IMG/VR virus record: IMGVR_UViG_3300006165_000016
Coordinates: 1-40,657 of that record
Length of the DNA stretch: 40,657 nucleotides
Strand: one strand, 5' to 3'
Source: a virus
Both the position numbers and the translations under genes were made by a program. The notes under the pieces were generated by a model, which was not told the origin of the DNA, ran no database searches, and was given only the letters and a program-made list of their open reading frames with translations. Below, one piece after another: positions 18,101 to 26,471 of this stretch (position 1 is its first letter; each line of letters begins with the position of its first letter).

Positions 18101-19727
18101 AGAAGAAGTTTACTTTACACTTATGCCACGAAGTATTGGACCAGCTCCATATTCTGAAAAAATAAGACTAGAAAAAACAGAACTATCAGGACAACTTTCT
18201 CCTGCTCAAAAGAGAGAAGTTAGTTCAGCAGACACAAACCCTCTAGACTCTAATAAATTAGGTGTATTCTTTTCCCCAACTGATGATATAGATATTGATA
18301 TAGCAAATGAACTTGGTGCATTTGAATTTGATGATTTTGTTGGTGATCCAAGAGATACATATACAAAAAAATATACAAACCTATTAAGATTGTCAGACCA
18401 TTATTGGAAAAAACATTCAGGAAACCCAAACTTTTTTGAATATTTAAGAGTATTAAGATATTTTGACGATTCATTATTTAGAACAGTAAAACAATTATTA
18501 CCAGCAAGAGCAAAAAAGCAGGTTGGATTATTGGTTAAACCCCATCTCTTAGAAAGACCTAGAATATTAATGTATCCTAGTGCAAGTAGAGAACATTATT
18601 ATTCAGATATAGTAGATGACCCATTAGATCAAACGGTTATAGATGGTACTTTAGATGTATATGCATCAATGTCATTTAGTGGATATGTAGCAGCTGAAGT
18701 TGGACCATTCATAACTCAAAGTGGAAAACCAAATAAACATGGTAACAGAATGGCTGGATATATGTTAACTCCTCCAGACCAAAATGCAGCAATATCAAAA
18801 GACTATCTTTTAACCCCTAATTTAACAAATGAGTTAAAGGCTAAAGCCCTAGATAATAGGACGGTAGGAGAAATAGAAGTAGATCTTGAATATGATAAAT
18901 TTGGGTACAAGATTTTCGAAAATGGTTCAAGATACATACACACAACTATAGAATTTCCAACAGGTAAACCAACTGCTGGTACAGGTCCAACTGGTGCAAG
19001 AGTTTGGAATGCATATTATAATAGAGATGCTTGGGGAATGACGGTTCATACTCCTCCTCATGCAGTAAGAAAATTAGGACAATTAAATCCAGATGGATCA
19101 CCAGACAACAGTCACCCAAATTATGATGACTATACAGCGTCATCCGCACCCGATGTAACCGATGGTTGGGTTAAATGGGGATTAAATAGAAAAAAGAATT
19201 CTGAAATCTATATTCCATTTATTAGTCAATCTAGATTTTCTTTTGAGCGATCAAAGAGACTATATTATTATGCAAATGAATTTAGCATGTCTGCAGGCAA
19301 ACCAATAGCTGAATCTTTAATATTAAGTAATGCTGTACTTAACTATGGTAGATTGTCCGGCCAAGCATTACCAAGTCATAAATTATCTGAAAAAGCAGAA
19401 TATCAAGACTTCAAACAAACCCCATTGGCAAATCTATATTGGAATGGGTGTAAATTAAATGGTTCGGATTTTAATATGGAATCATCTGAAACAGTAGATG
19501 GTGGACCAGTTGTTGAATATTATGAAATAAGTCCTTATAAATATGTTGCTGCAGATGAAAGTGCAGATGGAAGAATATTAACATCTGGTGAAGGTACTGG
19601 AGAAACATTGGCAGAAAGAGAATCTCAAGCACCTGTTGGAAGAAGATTCACTCGACCGCCAGGCCAAAGTATGAGAGGTAGCACAATTAGTCCACGTTCT
19701 CAAAACAATAGCAGACGGAATGGATAA
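15159..19727 (+). CDS. large tail/baseplate protein with tail-protein-I-like segment and LamG-like domain
   Basis: At 1522 residues this is the second largest product in the window. An N-terminal beta-rich part (about 1-250) leads to a helical segment, with residues about 457-606 including a Trp-Lys-Arg-Ile-Leu-Asn-Asn-Leu-Pro motif at 565 and Gly-Ser-Glu-Glu-Ser-Val-Arg-Ala-Ile. This is the pattern of the tail protein I / wedge family, in which a helical bundle attaches a fibre network to the baseplate. Residues about 646-925 look like a concanavalin/LamG jelly roll (Val-Gln-Phe-Arg-Phe-Lys-Ile-Pro, later Met-Gln-Glu-Phe-Arg-Ile-Trp). The rest (about 1000-1522) includes a conserved-looking stretch with Leu-Leu-Pro-Ala-Arg-Ala-Lys-Lys-Gln-Val. 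The protein may play the part of T4 gp7 or gp10, joining wedge and fibres. The C-terminus is Arg/Ser-rich and probably disordered. Confidence 0.72.
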   Translation: MAIRSTQHKPEDIKLLQSRPIFTNFGQGTYDDVVEFHVLSGDNVLDSKYAISGWATETSETKNTSPSIKLNIHQDIRNVGYRSGVFTVKYNFLRRLVGSDSELLYIDEISGDRTEIRVLPIQEDNKLEDDFKNLGERVEGGRLSRHTWWPEIQLNFGEDKLIMAVNWAMDYDKFPESPHSLIIKLYEPLPEEQEEGDELWICQSLAESIQEDIQLVVPKITKRPRTLSPPDFTIQIATDSPSPTGWESEQTLLEDGDNTRKEKLLSKMYSGSFGKTRINIDWRIQDYDFSNIVHFGSVVEKLNNFQYKIRQIEHYNSKIAEITTDLDGLSGSDSTGSYYFQQNKLKWEKQISSLKGGFDDFDEHLYYSSQSYYSGSHGVFWPFSWPKTTSVEPYSLAPADSHQAKEWFGQNDNPTGDYYLGGAITSASWYDERNDNALIQNVPAHIRYSEDNSTYNTFVNMVGDNYDQLYLYTKGLLDIHKRDNPLYEGVPKELLEPILKSFGWQPHQGFAFDDLWNYNLGTSGTGEYATTQIPITANFTQSVVIASNTQVSQSFSKEDIGKELWKRILNNLPYILKHKGSEESVRAIIHAYGLPSTILKIQEHGGPQQLPGRHSKNAYDRFSFAQKFDGKSMVSGAWAPASASVGPVRYPDTVQFRFKIPDRPILKRDTILWNLYSGSAAIWTEHTGGYSTNTNDVSSHYGRAVFALRSGSIGRTSTYTTASTEWAPIYDGQWWNIMLSRRDPGKVNEQFEFTSSAKIFDQNNQNLRYEMYLKTMSDYATFGKIGWAVSASLDVSGSSPLASTVEQPRTEFNEAWGAFQVGSGSDQSPLVDSYRPNTLKHFLGGTTGSNYSEDYGDDFLYMSASNDPNRKAVPFSGSMQEFRIWHHPLSESAFDFHVQTPTSITTHRHVSASYDDLLVRWSLGADLNRYEVGNGLKISSSAPNYHAHRFFSNNPSQQLTTAGTAIGFNNNPGKVKGYSEEEEVYFTLMPRSIGPAPYSEKIRLEKTELSGQLSPAQKREVSSADTNPLDSNKLGVFFSPTDDIDIDIANELGAFEFDDFVGDPRDTYTKKYTNLLRLSDHYWKKHSGNPNFFEYLRVLRYFDDSLFRTVKQLLPARAKKQVGLLVKPHLLERPRILMYPSASREHYYSDIVDDPLDQTVIDGTLDVYASMSFSGYVAAEVGPFITQSGKPNKHGNRMAGYMLTPPDQNAAISKDYLLTPNLTNELKAKALDNRTVGEIEVDLEYDKFGYKIFENGSRYIHTTIEFPTGKPTAGTGPTGARVWNAYYNRDAWGMTVHTPPHAVRKLGQLNPDGSPDNSHPNYDDYTASSAPDVTDGWVKWGLNRKKNSEIYIPFISQSRFSFERSKRLYYYANEFSMSAGKPIAESLILSNAVLNYGRLSGQALPSHKLSEKAEYQDFKQTPLANLYWNGCKLNGSDFNMESSETVDGGPVVEYYEISPYKYVAADESADGRILTSGEGTGETLAERESQAPVGRRFTRPPGQSMRGSTISPRSQNNSRRNG

Positions 19728-19744
19728 AATATGTCTTAAAGATA

Positions 19745-19752
19745 TATTTATA
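19745..19752 (+). promoter_or_regulatory. TATTTATA boundary motif, candidate late promoter
   Basis: GATATATTTATATATG occupies the 53-base gap before 19781, ending about 28 bases before the start codon. A GGAG ribosome binding site lies at 19769-19772. It opens the unit of three virion proteins that follow. Confidence 0.53.
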
Positions 19753-19780
19753 TATGAAATAAAATTATGGAGCAAACACA

Positions 19781-20452
19781 ATGGGATATTTAGACAAAAC
19801 AACAATTACAGTAGATGCTATCCTTACAAAAAAGGGTAGAGAACTTCTAGCAAGAGGTTCTGAATTTTTTGAAATAACACAATTTGCATTAGCAGATGAT
19901 GAAATAGATTATGGTCTTTGGGATGTTAATCATTCTTTAGGTAGTAATTATTACGGCCAAGCAATTGAAGCAATGCCTTTGGTAGAAGCAGTACCAGATG
20001 AAACACAGGTATGTAAATATAAACTTGTGACATTGCCGAAAAATATATCTAGAATGCCAACAGTAACGGCGATACCACAAGCAATCACTCTTACAGCTGG
20101 AGGCCAAAATGCAGCAATTACACCAACAACTGTAAATTTTGCAAATGGTAATGCAACATATGGCTACACCGCAATATTATCGGATACAGATGTATGTTAT
20201 CTAAATGTTGGTGCAGGTGGAGGGGTTGATAGCAGATATAACCCAACAGTTGCAGATTTTGCTGGTGATTCCACTAAATCAATTTCAATGGTAGGAAAAA
20301 CCTTCCAAGTAGTAGCAAAACCTCAACCTATTGAAACAAAAACAGCAACAATAACGCTTATTGGAAATGAAACTGGTGGAGTAGTAACAGTAACAGTTAC
20401 TGTTCAAAAAGAAAACTTATCTAGTAATGTTTTAGAATCAGCAGTATATTAG
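19781..20452 (+). CDS. virion structural protein with conserved N-terminal domain and Ig-like C-terminus
   Basis: The 223-residue protein has an N-terminal domain of about 90 residues (Gly-Tyr-Leu-Asp, Thr-Val-Asp-Ala-Ile-Leu-Thr, Lys-Gly-Arg-Glu-Leu-Leu, Ile-Thr-Gln-Phe-Ala-Leu-Ala-Asp-Asp-Glu, Met-Pro). I recall this as a recurring structural module in marine T4-like phages, but cannot confirm it here. Residues about 92-212 are beta-rich and Thr/Val/Ala-rich, like a bacterial Ig-like or BACON-type domain, ending Val-Thr-Val-Thr-Val-Gln-Lys. It starts a new unit after the TATTTATA motif. It probably decorates the tail or joins fibre proteins to the baseplate. Confidence 0.72.
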   Translation: MGYLDKTTITVDAILTKKGRELLARGSEFFEITQFALADDEIDYGLWDVNHSLGSNYYGQAIEAMPLVEAVPDETQVCKYKLVTLPKNISRMPTVTAIPQAITLTAGGQNAAITPTTVNFANGNATYGYTAILSDTDVCYLNVGAGGGVDSRYNPTVADFAGDSTKSISMVGKTFQVVAKPQPIETKTATITLIGNETGGVVTVTVTVQKENLSSNVLESAVY

Positions 20453-20463
20453 GAGATTAAATA

Positions 20464-21684
20464 ATGGCAACATACAAAGACAAATATTCACGTTCTCCAA
20501 GAAGAAATCAAGTAGAACGAGTTGGTTCAAAAAGAGACCTTCCAAGAATAAGACAGGTTAGAAGAAGACCAACTCAACCAGTTCTACAACCAATATATAC
20601 TAAATTTTCAGGACAAGATATAGTAGATTCTGCAGATACTGATGTAGTAACTGCAGCATTATGGTCAAACCAAGATGGAGTACTAACCTCAACTGATGAT
20701 GTTCATGAATTCCATACAGGCTCAATACAAAGTGCCAGTTCAGGAGAATATTATGCAGATAATTATAGAGAACCTTTATCTCAAAACTCAGATAGAGAAG
20801 TTCAATTTTCTTGCGGATATGGCCACTTTAGAGGATCTGGTTCTCAGGTACCTCAATATGCTACTGAAGGATTTACTCCAACTAAAGCTATCTATTCTCA
20901 ATACTCAAACTTGTTATTAGCTCCAGGAGATGATAAATTTAGTTTAGATAATAGATCAGGATCTTTATCTTCGGATATGGAACAATTCCACTTCATTAAT
21001 GTTCAAAGAAATAGAATGAAAGAAAGATTAGATCCAGGTAATTGGGAACTACATGTTGGTGGAGTAGGTATTGGAAACGCCCAAAACACAGGATTAGTAC
21101 CTGGTCCATCTGCTTCAGTTATTAAACTTATTGATGATTCAACAGTATCAGATGGTACAGTTTCAGAAGCTGGAAAAGTATATAAAATTGTTAGTGGAAC
21201 AATTGCCAACGGAGTACATGGTTCAACTCCATATGAAGAATTTGGTTTAGTTTATCCAGATAATGGTGTTATGATATTTGATAGTGAAGGACTAGATGGA
21301 TATGTAAATCTAAATATATCTTCTCAATCACATGCTTATTGTGCAACTCCTGTAACAATGTCAAATAATAATCCATGGTATTTCCAACAAGCTCTTGGTG
21401 GAGGTGGATATTTTGCAGCACGAAACAAAGAAACGGTTCATTCAACACATTATTTTGTGAGAGTTAGAAACCAAGATTATAATTTTAGTAATAACCCAAC
21501 CTTTACATCTGGTTCTGTGGGAACATTTTCCCACCCATCTTTCTTCAAAGATCCTAAGGTTTACGTAACAACTGTAGGTATGTATAATAATAATAACGAA
21601 TTATTAGCTGTCGCTAAATTAAGTAAACCGTTATTAAAATCATATAATAGAGAAGCACTGATAAGAATTAAGCTAGAATATTAG
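20464..21684 (+). CDS. virion structural protein sharing a C-terminal module with the next gene product
   Basis: The product has 406 residues. Its first 45 residues are basic and Pro/Arg-rich, like those of the protein at 13804. The middle is beta-rich with many Ser, Gly and Asn. The last 40 residues (about 367-406) contain Thr-Thr-Val-Gly-Met-Tyr-Asn, then Glu-Leu-Leu-Ala-Val-Ala-Lys-Leu-Ser-Lys-Pro-Leu. The same module ends the 1133-residue protein encoded next, so it probably mediates docking to a common partner. An AGGAG ribosome binding site supports the start, 11 bases after the previous stop. No enzymatic motif is visible. Confidence 0.72.
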   Translation: MATYKDKYSRSPRRNQVERVGSKRDLPRIRQVRRRPTQPVLQPIYTKFSGQDIVDSADTDVVTAALWSNQDGVLTSTDDVHEFHTGSIQSASSGEYYADNYREPLSQNSDREVQFSCGYGHFRGSGSQVPQYATEGFTPTKAIYSQYSNLLLAPGDDKFSLDNRSGSLSSDMEQFHFINVQRNRMKERLDPGNWELHVGGVGIGNAQNTGLVPGPSASVIKLIDDSTVSDGTVSEAGKVYKIVSGTIANGVHGSTPYEEFGLVYPDNGVMIFDSEGLDGYVNLNISSQSHAYCATPVTMSNNNPWYFQQALGGGGYFAARNKETVHSTHYFVRVRNQDYNFSNNPTFTSGSVGTFSHPSFFKDPKVYVTTVGMYNNNNELLAVAKLSKPLLKSYNREALIRIKLEY

Positions 21685-21702
21685 GATTAGGTTTGTGATG
21701 AT

Positions 21703-24700
21703 ATGTCAATATTCAAAAAAATTCCTAAGGACAATATAATAACTACGCCATACACGGCGCATAAAAAATATACTGTCCGACTATTAGAAAATTCAGCTTC
21801 TGTTCACGGTGATGATAACCAAAAAGATGCCGGAATATATGGATATAATAGTAAGCATGACCATGCATTTCTAAAAGATGCACATGTACCAATAACAAAA
21901 CATGAACTTGTAATACGGGGTAATGAATTTTTAGATGGTACTGAAGACACAACAACCAATAACTTTGTTCAACGATCTTTACATGCTAGCCTTAATCACA
22001 TGTATTATAGAAATGCACACAACATAGATAAGTCTTTTTGTGTAGAACCAACTAGAAATGAACGTAGAGAATTGAATGGTCAAGCACAAGTAATATCAAT
22101 TCCACAACGATTATTTGGTGACAAAATACAGGAAAGCCATAAGCATAGAGGTACCTCTATAAAAATAACAAAGGATTCATTAGATATTCGAGATGATGGG
22201 TTTGGAAACCTATATGACCTATCAGCTGGAGGATTAACTGACCCCCTTAAAGTATATCAATCAACTACTGGTAGTTTAGTTGGTTATTGGGGATTTAGTG
22301 AACATTTCCCATACCACCAGCCACATACATCCGGTCACTGCCCAGCATTTACAAATGTAATAGAAGATAGGTCTAGATATAATACACCAACATATGGTAC
22401 TTCTGTATTCTTTAATTCTGCAAGTAAACATGGTACAGGAATAATGCTTACAGGACAACAAGGAAATATATATGATAAAACCAAATGGAGTCATATTAGA
22501 ATTAAAAAACATCCTCAACTAGATTTTAGAAAAGATGAAGATTTTGCTTTAAGCTTTTGGACACATCTTCCTCAATCCCAATCAAATACTGATGGATTAT
22601 TTAATTATATATTAACATCAGGCCAAGGTGAACATTTTGATAACGATGCTAATCAATGGCACCAATCAAGATATCCATTTGATGTTGTATCATATAATCA
22701 AACAGCTAATGTTAGAGAAAGAGCAACTTTAACATTTAATCGTACTATGGAACAACATGCTAGAAAATCTATAAGAATACGAAACGAAGCTACTCACTCA
22801 TTCCAAACTGCTTCATTGGCCTATAATATATTGGGATCTGCAGGTTGCTATAATATACACCTTGAAGCACAACCACATTCTACTGGAATAAATACAGGTC
22901 ATCATGTAGGTTCGGCTTCTTTTTATATTGGTAATGGTACCGGTGAAGTTCAATTTGTATTTACTGGATCTGCACATATACAAACCCCAAAAAATACAGC
23001 CAATACAATCTTTATGCCTTCTTCCTCAACTTCGTATACTCAAGCTTGGCAACTATTCGTCGAACACTTTAATGTTAGTCGTTCACTTAATCAATATGCT
23101 AGTAGAATTGGTGCAATGAAAGCTTTCTATATAGGACAGTCTGCCGATCATGTACAAATAAACAGTGTAGACCCAACCGGTTCTGCTGGAAACCAATATT
23201 ATTTTAAGTCAGGTTCACAATCACAGGGCGCTCCCTTTTATTTACGAGGCGGAGTTGGTGCAGGAAACCCAGAAAATCCCATAAAACATGGCCCATCCCA
23301 ATCAGCATGGTTTAATCTAACAGATACATTAGGTACATATGTTAGATTTCCTGTAACAACTGAATCTGGAGATTTTACTAAACAAGCAACATACCCAACA
23401 ATAAGTTTCCATGGCGCAATAACTGCCTCCGGCCTAACAATGGCCAGTCAAGCAGCAGCAAGAATAAACCAAAGTTGGGAATTGGGATATACTACAACAG
23501 AGAATACCCACCCATTACTTATAAGTGCAAGTTATGGCGAACCATTGGATGAAGCCGGAAGTCCAGTATATAAATTATATTCTGCTCAAATATATTTATC
23601 TCAATCAATACCTGGAACCCAAGGAAACGTAGGCCAACTTGTTAGTCAAGGCCCAGGCCACGCATGGACATACAATAGTACTTTCCACTCAGCAGGAAGT
23701 TCTACATTTTCTGGCGGAACTGGAAAAAATTTACCTAATACCCACTACACCAAAAGCTTTTTTGTAGTGACAAGTAGACATGGCCCCAATACCTTTGCAG
23801 GAGAAACAGCCTTTAATACTGCAAGTTTTCATAGACATTTATTTTATTGGACAAGTGCTTCCTCAGCGATACCAGAAACAGGTAGTGAATTTGCAACAAT
23901 ACACAGTACTCCTGGAGAATCTGTTACTGCAATAGATATAGGTAGTAGTTCTGTGTACCCAAATAATGGTGCATTTAGGGGTGGTACATACACATACTAT
24001 AATATAGCTTCTCAATCTGCTGTTATTATTGATAATCACCCCTCATTTAGTGTTAACCAACAAAATTTTGATGTTCCATGGAAGACAAAAGTATATACTG
24101 AAGAAACATCTAATCAATTTAATGTTCCAAAATTTCAATGGACAAATTCGCCTGTTATTCCTTCACCAACTGGAATATCCTTTAATATTACAGCAAATAG
24201 TGATGGAATAACTCCAAATGCAACCAGTTCAACAATTACCCCAGGCCCACTATTTGGACCACTTGCTTCAACTACAACTATGAGTGTAAGTACAACAGAA
24301 GGAACAAAGGGAATGACTGGCCAAATACTAGCACGAAGACATGATGGAACAAGAACATATGAGGTTAGTTCTTCAACAATGGTTACTGGAAGTTGGAATC
24401 ACGTAATATTCCAAAAGTCAGGATCTAAATTAGAGCTATATCTTAATAATGTAAAGGAATGTGAAGTTGAAAATATAGATGACGGAAACCCTAAAAGCAA
24501 TACAGATATTTTAACATTTGGTGTTGCAACCAAAATGACTTGGTCTGGTGAATATATGAATAATGATGCTGGAGATTACTTTATAGATAAAGATGGTAAG
24601 AAGAAAAAGAAAATGGTACGAGAGTATATGCGACCAATATCTGGAGCATTTGATGAATTTAGAATTCATGACATATTCTTAAATTCAGATCAGCGAGATT

Positions 24701-25104
24701 TATTGTATAATTGTCCTAATGGTACTCCATTTGTAGGAAATGCATTTTATGAGCATGGCATATTGGCTATAACTCATCCATCTGTATCATATTCAGATAT
24801 ATCATCAGCTTGCACTCTATCATTTAAAAATACTTATGAAATAATGGAACATGAATATACTTTAGATGTAAAAGCTGGCGAATTTAATTTTACAATGAAT
24901 CCTAGTATTATAGAAAAAACAGCAACTGGTTCAAGAGAAAGTAAAGTAGCAAAATTTGTAACTGATACAGATTGGGATCCATACATATCAACTGTCGGTT
25001 TATATAATGATGCTGGACAATTATTGGTAATAGGAAAATTCTCAAAACCACTAAGAAAAGAAGACGGTTACGACACAACAATAGTATTACGTTATGACAC
25101 ATAA
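21703..25104 (+). CDS. large virion protein with LamG-like domain and shared C-terminal module
   Basis: The 1133-residue product shows LamG/concanavalin features spread over a long interval: Leu-Val-Gly-Tyr-Trp-Gly-Phe near 191, Phe-Ala-Leu-Ser-Phe-Trp near 280, Ser-Trp-Asn-His-Val-Ile-Phe near 896, a Leu-Glu-Leu-Tyr-Leu-Asn-Asn strand, and Phe-Asp-Glu-Phe-Arg-Ile near 981. The roughly 600 residues between the first and second halves seem to be an insertion of further beta-rich domains. Residues about 1094-1133 repeat the C-terminal module of the previous protein (Ser-Thr-Val-Gly-Leu-Tyr-Asn, Gly-Lys-Phe-Ser-Lys-Pro-Leu). It is likely a peripheral adhesin or baseplate appendage. The ATG at 21703 has only a weak ribosome binding site, and ATG/GTG codons just upstream make the exact start uncertain. 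Confidence 0.72.
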   Translation: MSIFKKIPKDNIITTPYTAHKKYTVRLLENSASVHGDDNQKDAGIYGYNSKHDHAFLKDAHVPITKHELVIRGNEFLDGTEDTTTNNFVQRSLHASLNHMYYRNAHNIDKSFCVEPTRNERRELNGQAQVISIPQRLFGDKIQESHKHRGTSIKITKDSLDIRDDGFGNLYDLSAGGLTDPLKVYQSTTGSLVGYWGFSEHFPYHQPHTSGHCPAFTNVIEDRSRYNTPTYGTSVFFNSASKHGTGIMLTGQQGNIYDKTKWSHIRIKKHPQLDFRKDEDFALSFWTHLPQSQSNTDGLFNYILTSGQGEHFDNDANQWHQSRYPFDVVSYNQTANVRERATLTFNRTMEQHARKSIRIRNEATHSFQTASLAYNILGSAGCYNIHLEAQPHSTGINTGHHVGSASFYIGNGTGEVQFVFTGSAHIQTPKNTANTIFMPSSSTSYTQAWQLFVEHFNVSRSLNQYASRIGAMKAFYIGQSADHVQINSVDPTGSAGNQYYFKSGSQSQGAPFYLRGGVGAGNPENPIKHGPSQSAWFNLTDTLGTYVRFPVTTESGDFTKQATYPTISFHGAITASGLTMASQAAARINQSWELGYTTTENTHPLLISASYGEPLDEAGSPVYKLYSAQIYLSQSIPGTQGNVGQLVSQGPGHAWTYNSTFHSAGSSTFSGGTGKNLPNTHYTKSFFVVTSRHGPNTFAGETAFNTASFHRHLFYWTSASSAIPETGSEFATIHSTPGESVTAIDIGSSSVYPNNGAFRGGTYTYYNIASQSAVIIDNHPSFSVNQQNFDVPWKTKVYTEETSNQFNVPKFQWTNSPVIPSPTGISFNITANSDGITPNATSSTITPGPLFGPLASTTTMSVSTTEGTKGMTGQILARRHDGTRTYEVSSSTMVTGSWNHVIFQKSGSKLELYLNNVKECEVENIDDGNPKSNTDILTFGVATKMTWSGEYMNNDAGDYFIDKDGKKKKKMVREYMRPISGAFDEFRIHDIFLNSDQRDLLYNCPNGTPFVGNAFYEHGILAITHPSVSYSDISSACTLSFKNTYEIMEHEYTLDVKAGEFNFTMNPSIIEKTATGSRESKVAKFVTDTDWDPYISTVGLYNDAGQLLVIGKFSKPLRKEDGYDTTIVLRYDT

Positions 25105-25116
25105 CTAGAGACAACA

Positions 25117-25518
25117 ATGGCTAGAAAAAAATCTAAAACCAGAGCAAACGCAATAAAGCACGGTTATAGGTCAGGTTTTGAACATACTGTATCAGAAAAA
25201 TTAACAGAATCTAAAATTGATTTTAGTTATGAAACTACAGTAATACAATACATTAAACCCCAAACCAATCACAAATATACCGTAGATTTTACACTACCAA
25301 ATGGAATTCTTATAGAAACAAAGGGTAGGTGGGTTATGGAAGATAGAAAGAAACATATTCTAATAAAAGACCAACATCCCGAATTAGATATTAGAATAGT
25401 TTTTCAAAATCCAAAGGGCAAAATCCGAAAAGGAAGTAAAACAACATATGCAGATTACTGTGATAAACATGGAATATTGTGGGCTGAAAAACAAATTCCA
25501 CAAGAATGGCTAAAATAA
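25117..25518 (+). CDS. T7 endonuclease I-like Holliday junction resolvase
   Basis: The 133-residue protein matches T7 gp3 (149 residues) along its length. The catalytic set is present: Glu22 in Arg-Ser-Gly-Phe-Glu, Asp57 in Tyr-Thr-Val-Asp-Phe, and Glu67 and Lys69 in Ile-Glu-Thr-Lys-Gly. The stretch Asp-Arg-Lys-Lys-His-Ile-Leu-Ile-Lys-Asp-Gln-His-Pro-Glu-Leu-Asp-Ile-Arg is close to T7. The enzyme forms a domain-swapped dimer that cuts four-way and branched DNA, freeing replicated DNA for packaging. T4 itself uses the unrelated endonuclease VII (gp49), so this is a different solution in a T4-like gene setting. It starts 12 bases after a structural gene, so it may be expressed late. It heads the DNA-metabolism island. 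Confidence 0.95.
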   Translation: MARKKSKTRANAIKHGYRSGFEHTVSEKLTESKIDFSYETTVIQYIKPQTNHKYTVDFTLPNGILIETKGRWVMEDRKKHILIKDQHPELDIRIVFQNPKGKIRKGSKTTYADYCDKHGILWAEKQIPQEWLK

Positions 25519-25553
25519 TTTTTTTATTTGAAATATTTTTCTTATATTAAACT

Positions 25554-26471
25554 ATGAATAAGTTAAGATTAGTCCAACTACTAGAATCAATTCTTTCTAA
25601 GGGTAGTTTTAATACCCAAAGTAGTGAAATAACATTTTATTGTCCATTCTGCACCCACCATAAGAAAAAGTTAAATATAAATTTAATAAGTGAAAAGTGG
25701 CATTGTTGGGTTTGTGGAATAGGTGGCCACAAGATATTTGGATTATTTAAGAAATTAAAGGTCCATGCAAAATATTTTAATGAATTATCAAAAATAACTG
25801 GAAAAACTAATTCCAATATTAGTAATAAAGATTATGATTTTGTAACCCTTCCTCAAGAATTTATTCAATTGTCTAAATCAAATAAAAAATTACCAGAAGT
25901 AAAAAATGCATTATATTATTTGAAAAAAAGAGGAATAGATTATATAGATATTTTGAAATACAATATTGGTATATGTGAAAAAGGAAAGTATAGTGGAATG
26001 ATTATTATACCAAGTTATGATAAAAATGGAAACTTAAATTTTTTTACTGGTCGAAGTTATTATGATGTTGCATTCAAACATTTAAATCCAACTGTATCAA
26101 AAGATATTATAGGATTTGAATTGTTTATAAATTGGAATGAACCTATTACAATAGTAGAAGGAGCCTTTGACGCAATTGCTGTAAAACGAAATGCAATTCC
26201 ATTATTTGGTAAAATAATTCCAGATTCATTAAAAATGAAAATTTTAGATGAAAAAGTTAATAGAATAAATATTGCTTTAGATAAAGATGCATTTAAGAAC
26301 GCATTAGAGATGGCAGAATATTTTATGTCCTATGGCCTATCGGTTTCTTTTATAGAATTACCAGAAAAAGACCCATCTGATTTAGGATTTGATAAAATAA
26401 CAAATATATTAAATAATTCTAATATATTAAGTAACCAAAAGATACTGGAGTATAAAATAAATGAATATTAA
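25554..26471 (+). CDS. DnaG-type DNA primase (zinc finger plus TOPRIM)
   Basis: The 305-residue product has a CHC2-like zinc-binding domain (Cys30-x2-Cys33 with nearby His35/His36, then Cys51-x2-Cys54). A linker containing Tyr-Leu-Lys-Lys-Arg-Gly-Ile follows. The TOPRIM core has Val-Glu202-Gly-Ala-Phe-Asp-Ala at 201-207 and Asp243-Lys-Asp245, the metal-binding acid and DxD pair. It lacks any helicase domain, so it acts as a stand-alone primase like T4 gp61 and needs a separate helicase partner, not seen in this window. There is no evident ribosome binding site before the ATG; the 35-base gap upstream is extremely AT-rich and has no TATTTATA copy. Its last 11 bases overlap the SbcDC fusion. 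Confidence 0.9.
   Translation: MNKLRLVQLLESILSKGSFNTQSSEITFYCPFCTHHKKKLNINLISEKWHCWVCGIGGHKIFGLFKKLKVHAKYFNELSKITGKTNSNISNKDYDFVTLPQEFIQLSKSNKKLPEVKNALYYLKKRGIDYIDILKYNIGICEKGKYSGMIIIPSYDKNGNLNFFTGRSYYDVAFKHLNPTVSKDIIGFELFINWNEPITIVEGAFDAIAVKRNAIPLFGKIIPDSLKMKILDEKVNRINIALDKDAFKNALEMAEYFMSYGLSVSFIELPEKDPSDLGFDKITNILNNSNILSNQKILEYKINEY

Noticed and set aside
25519-25553. Bacteroidota-type promoter (TTTG at 25527-25530 and a downstream TA-rich element) before the primase
   Set aside because: A TTTG is present, but no TAnnTTTG element lies at the right distance. The AT-rich gap alone does not support a call.
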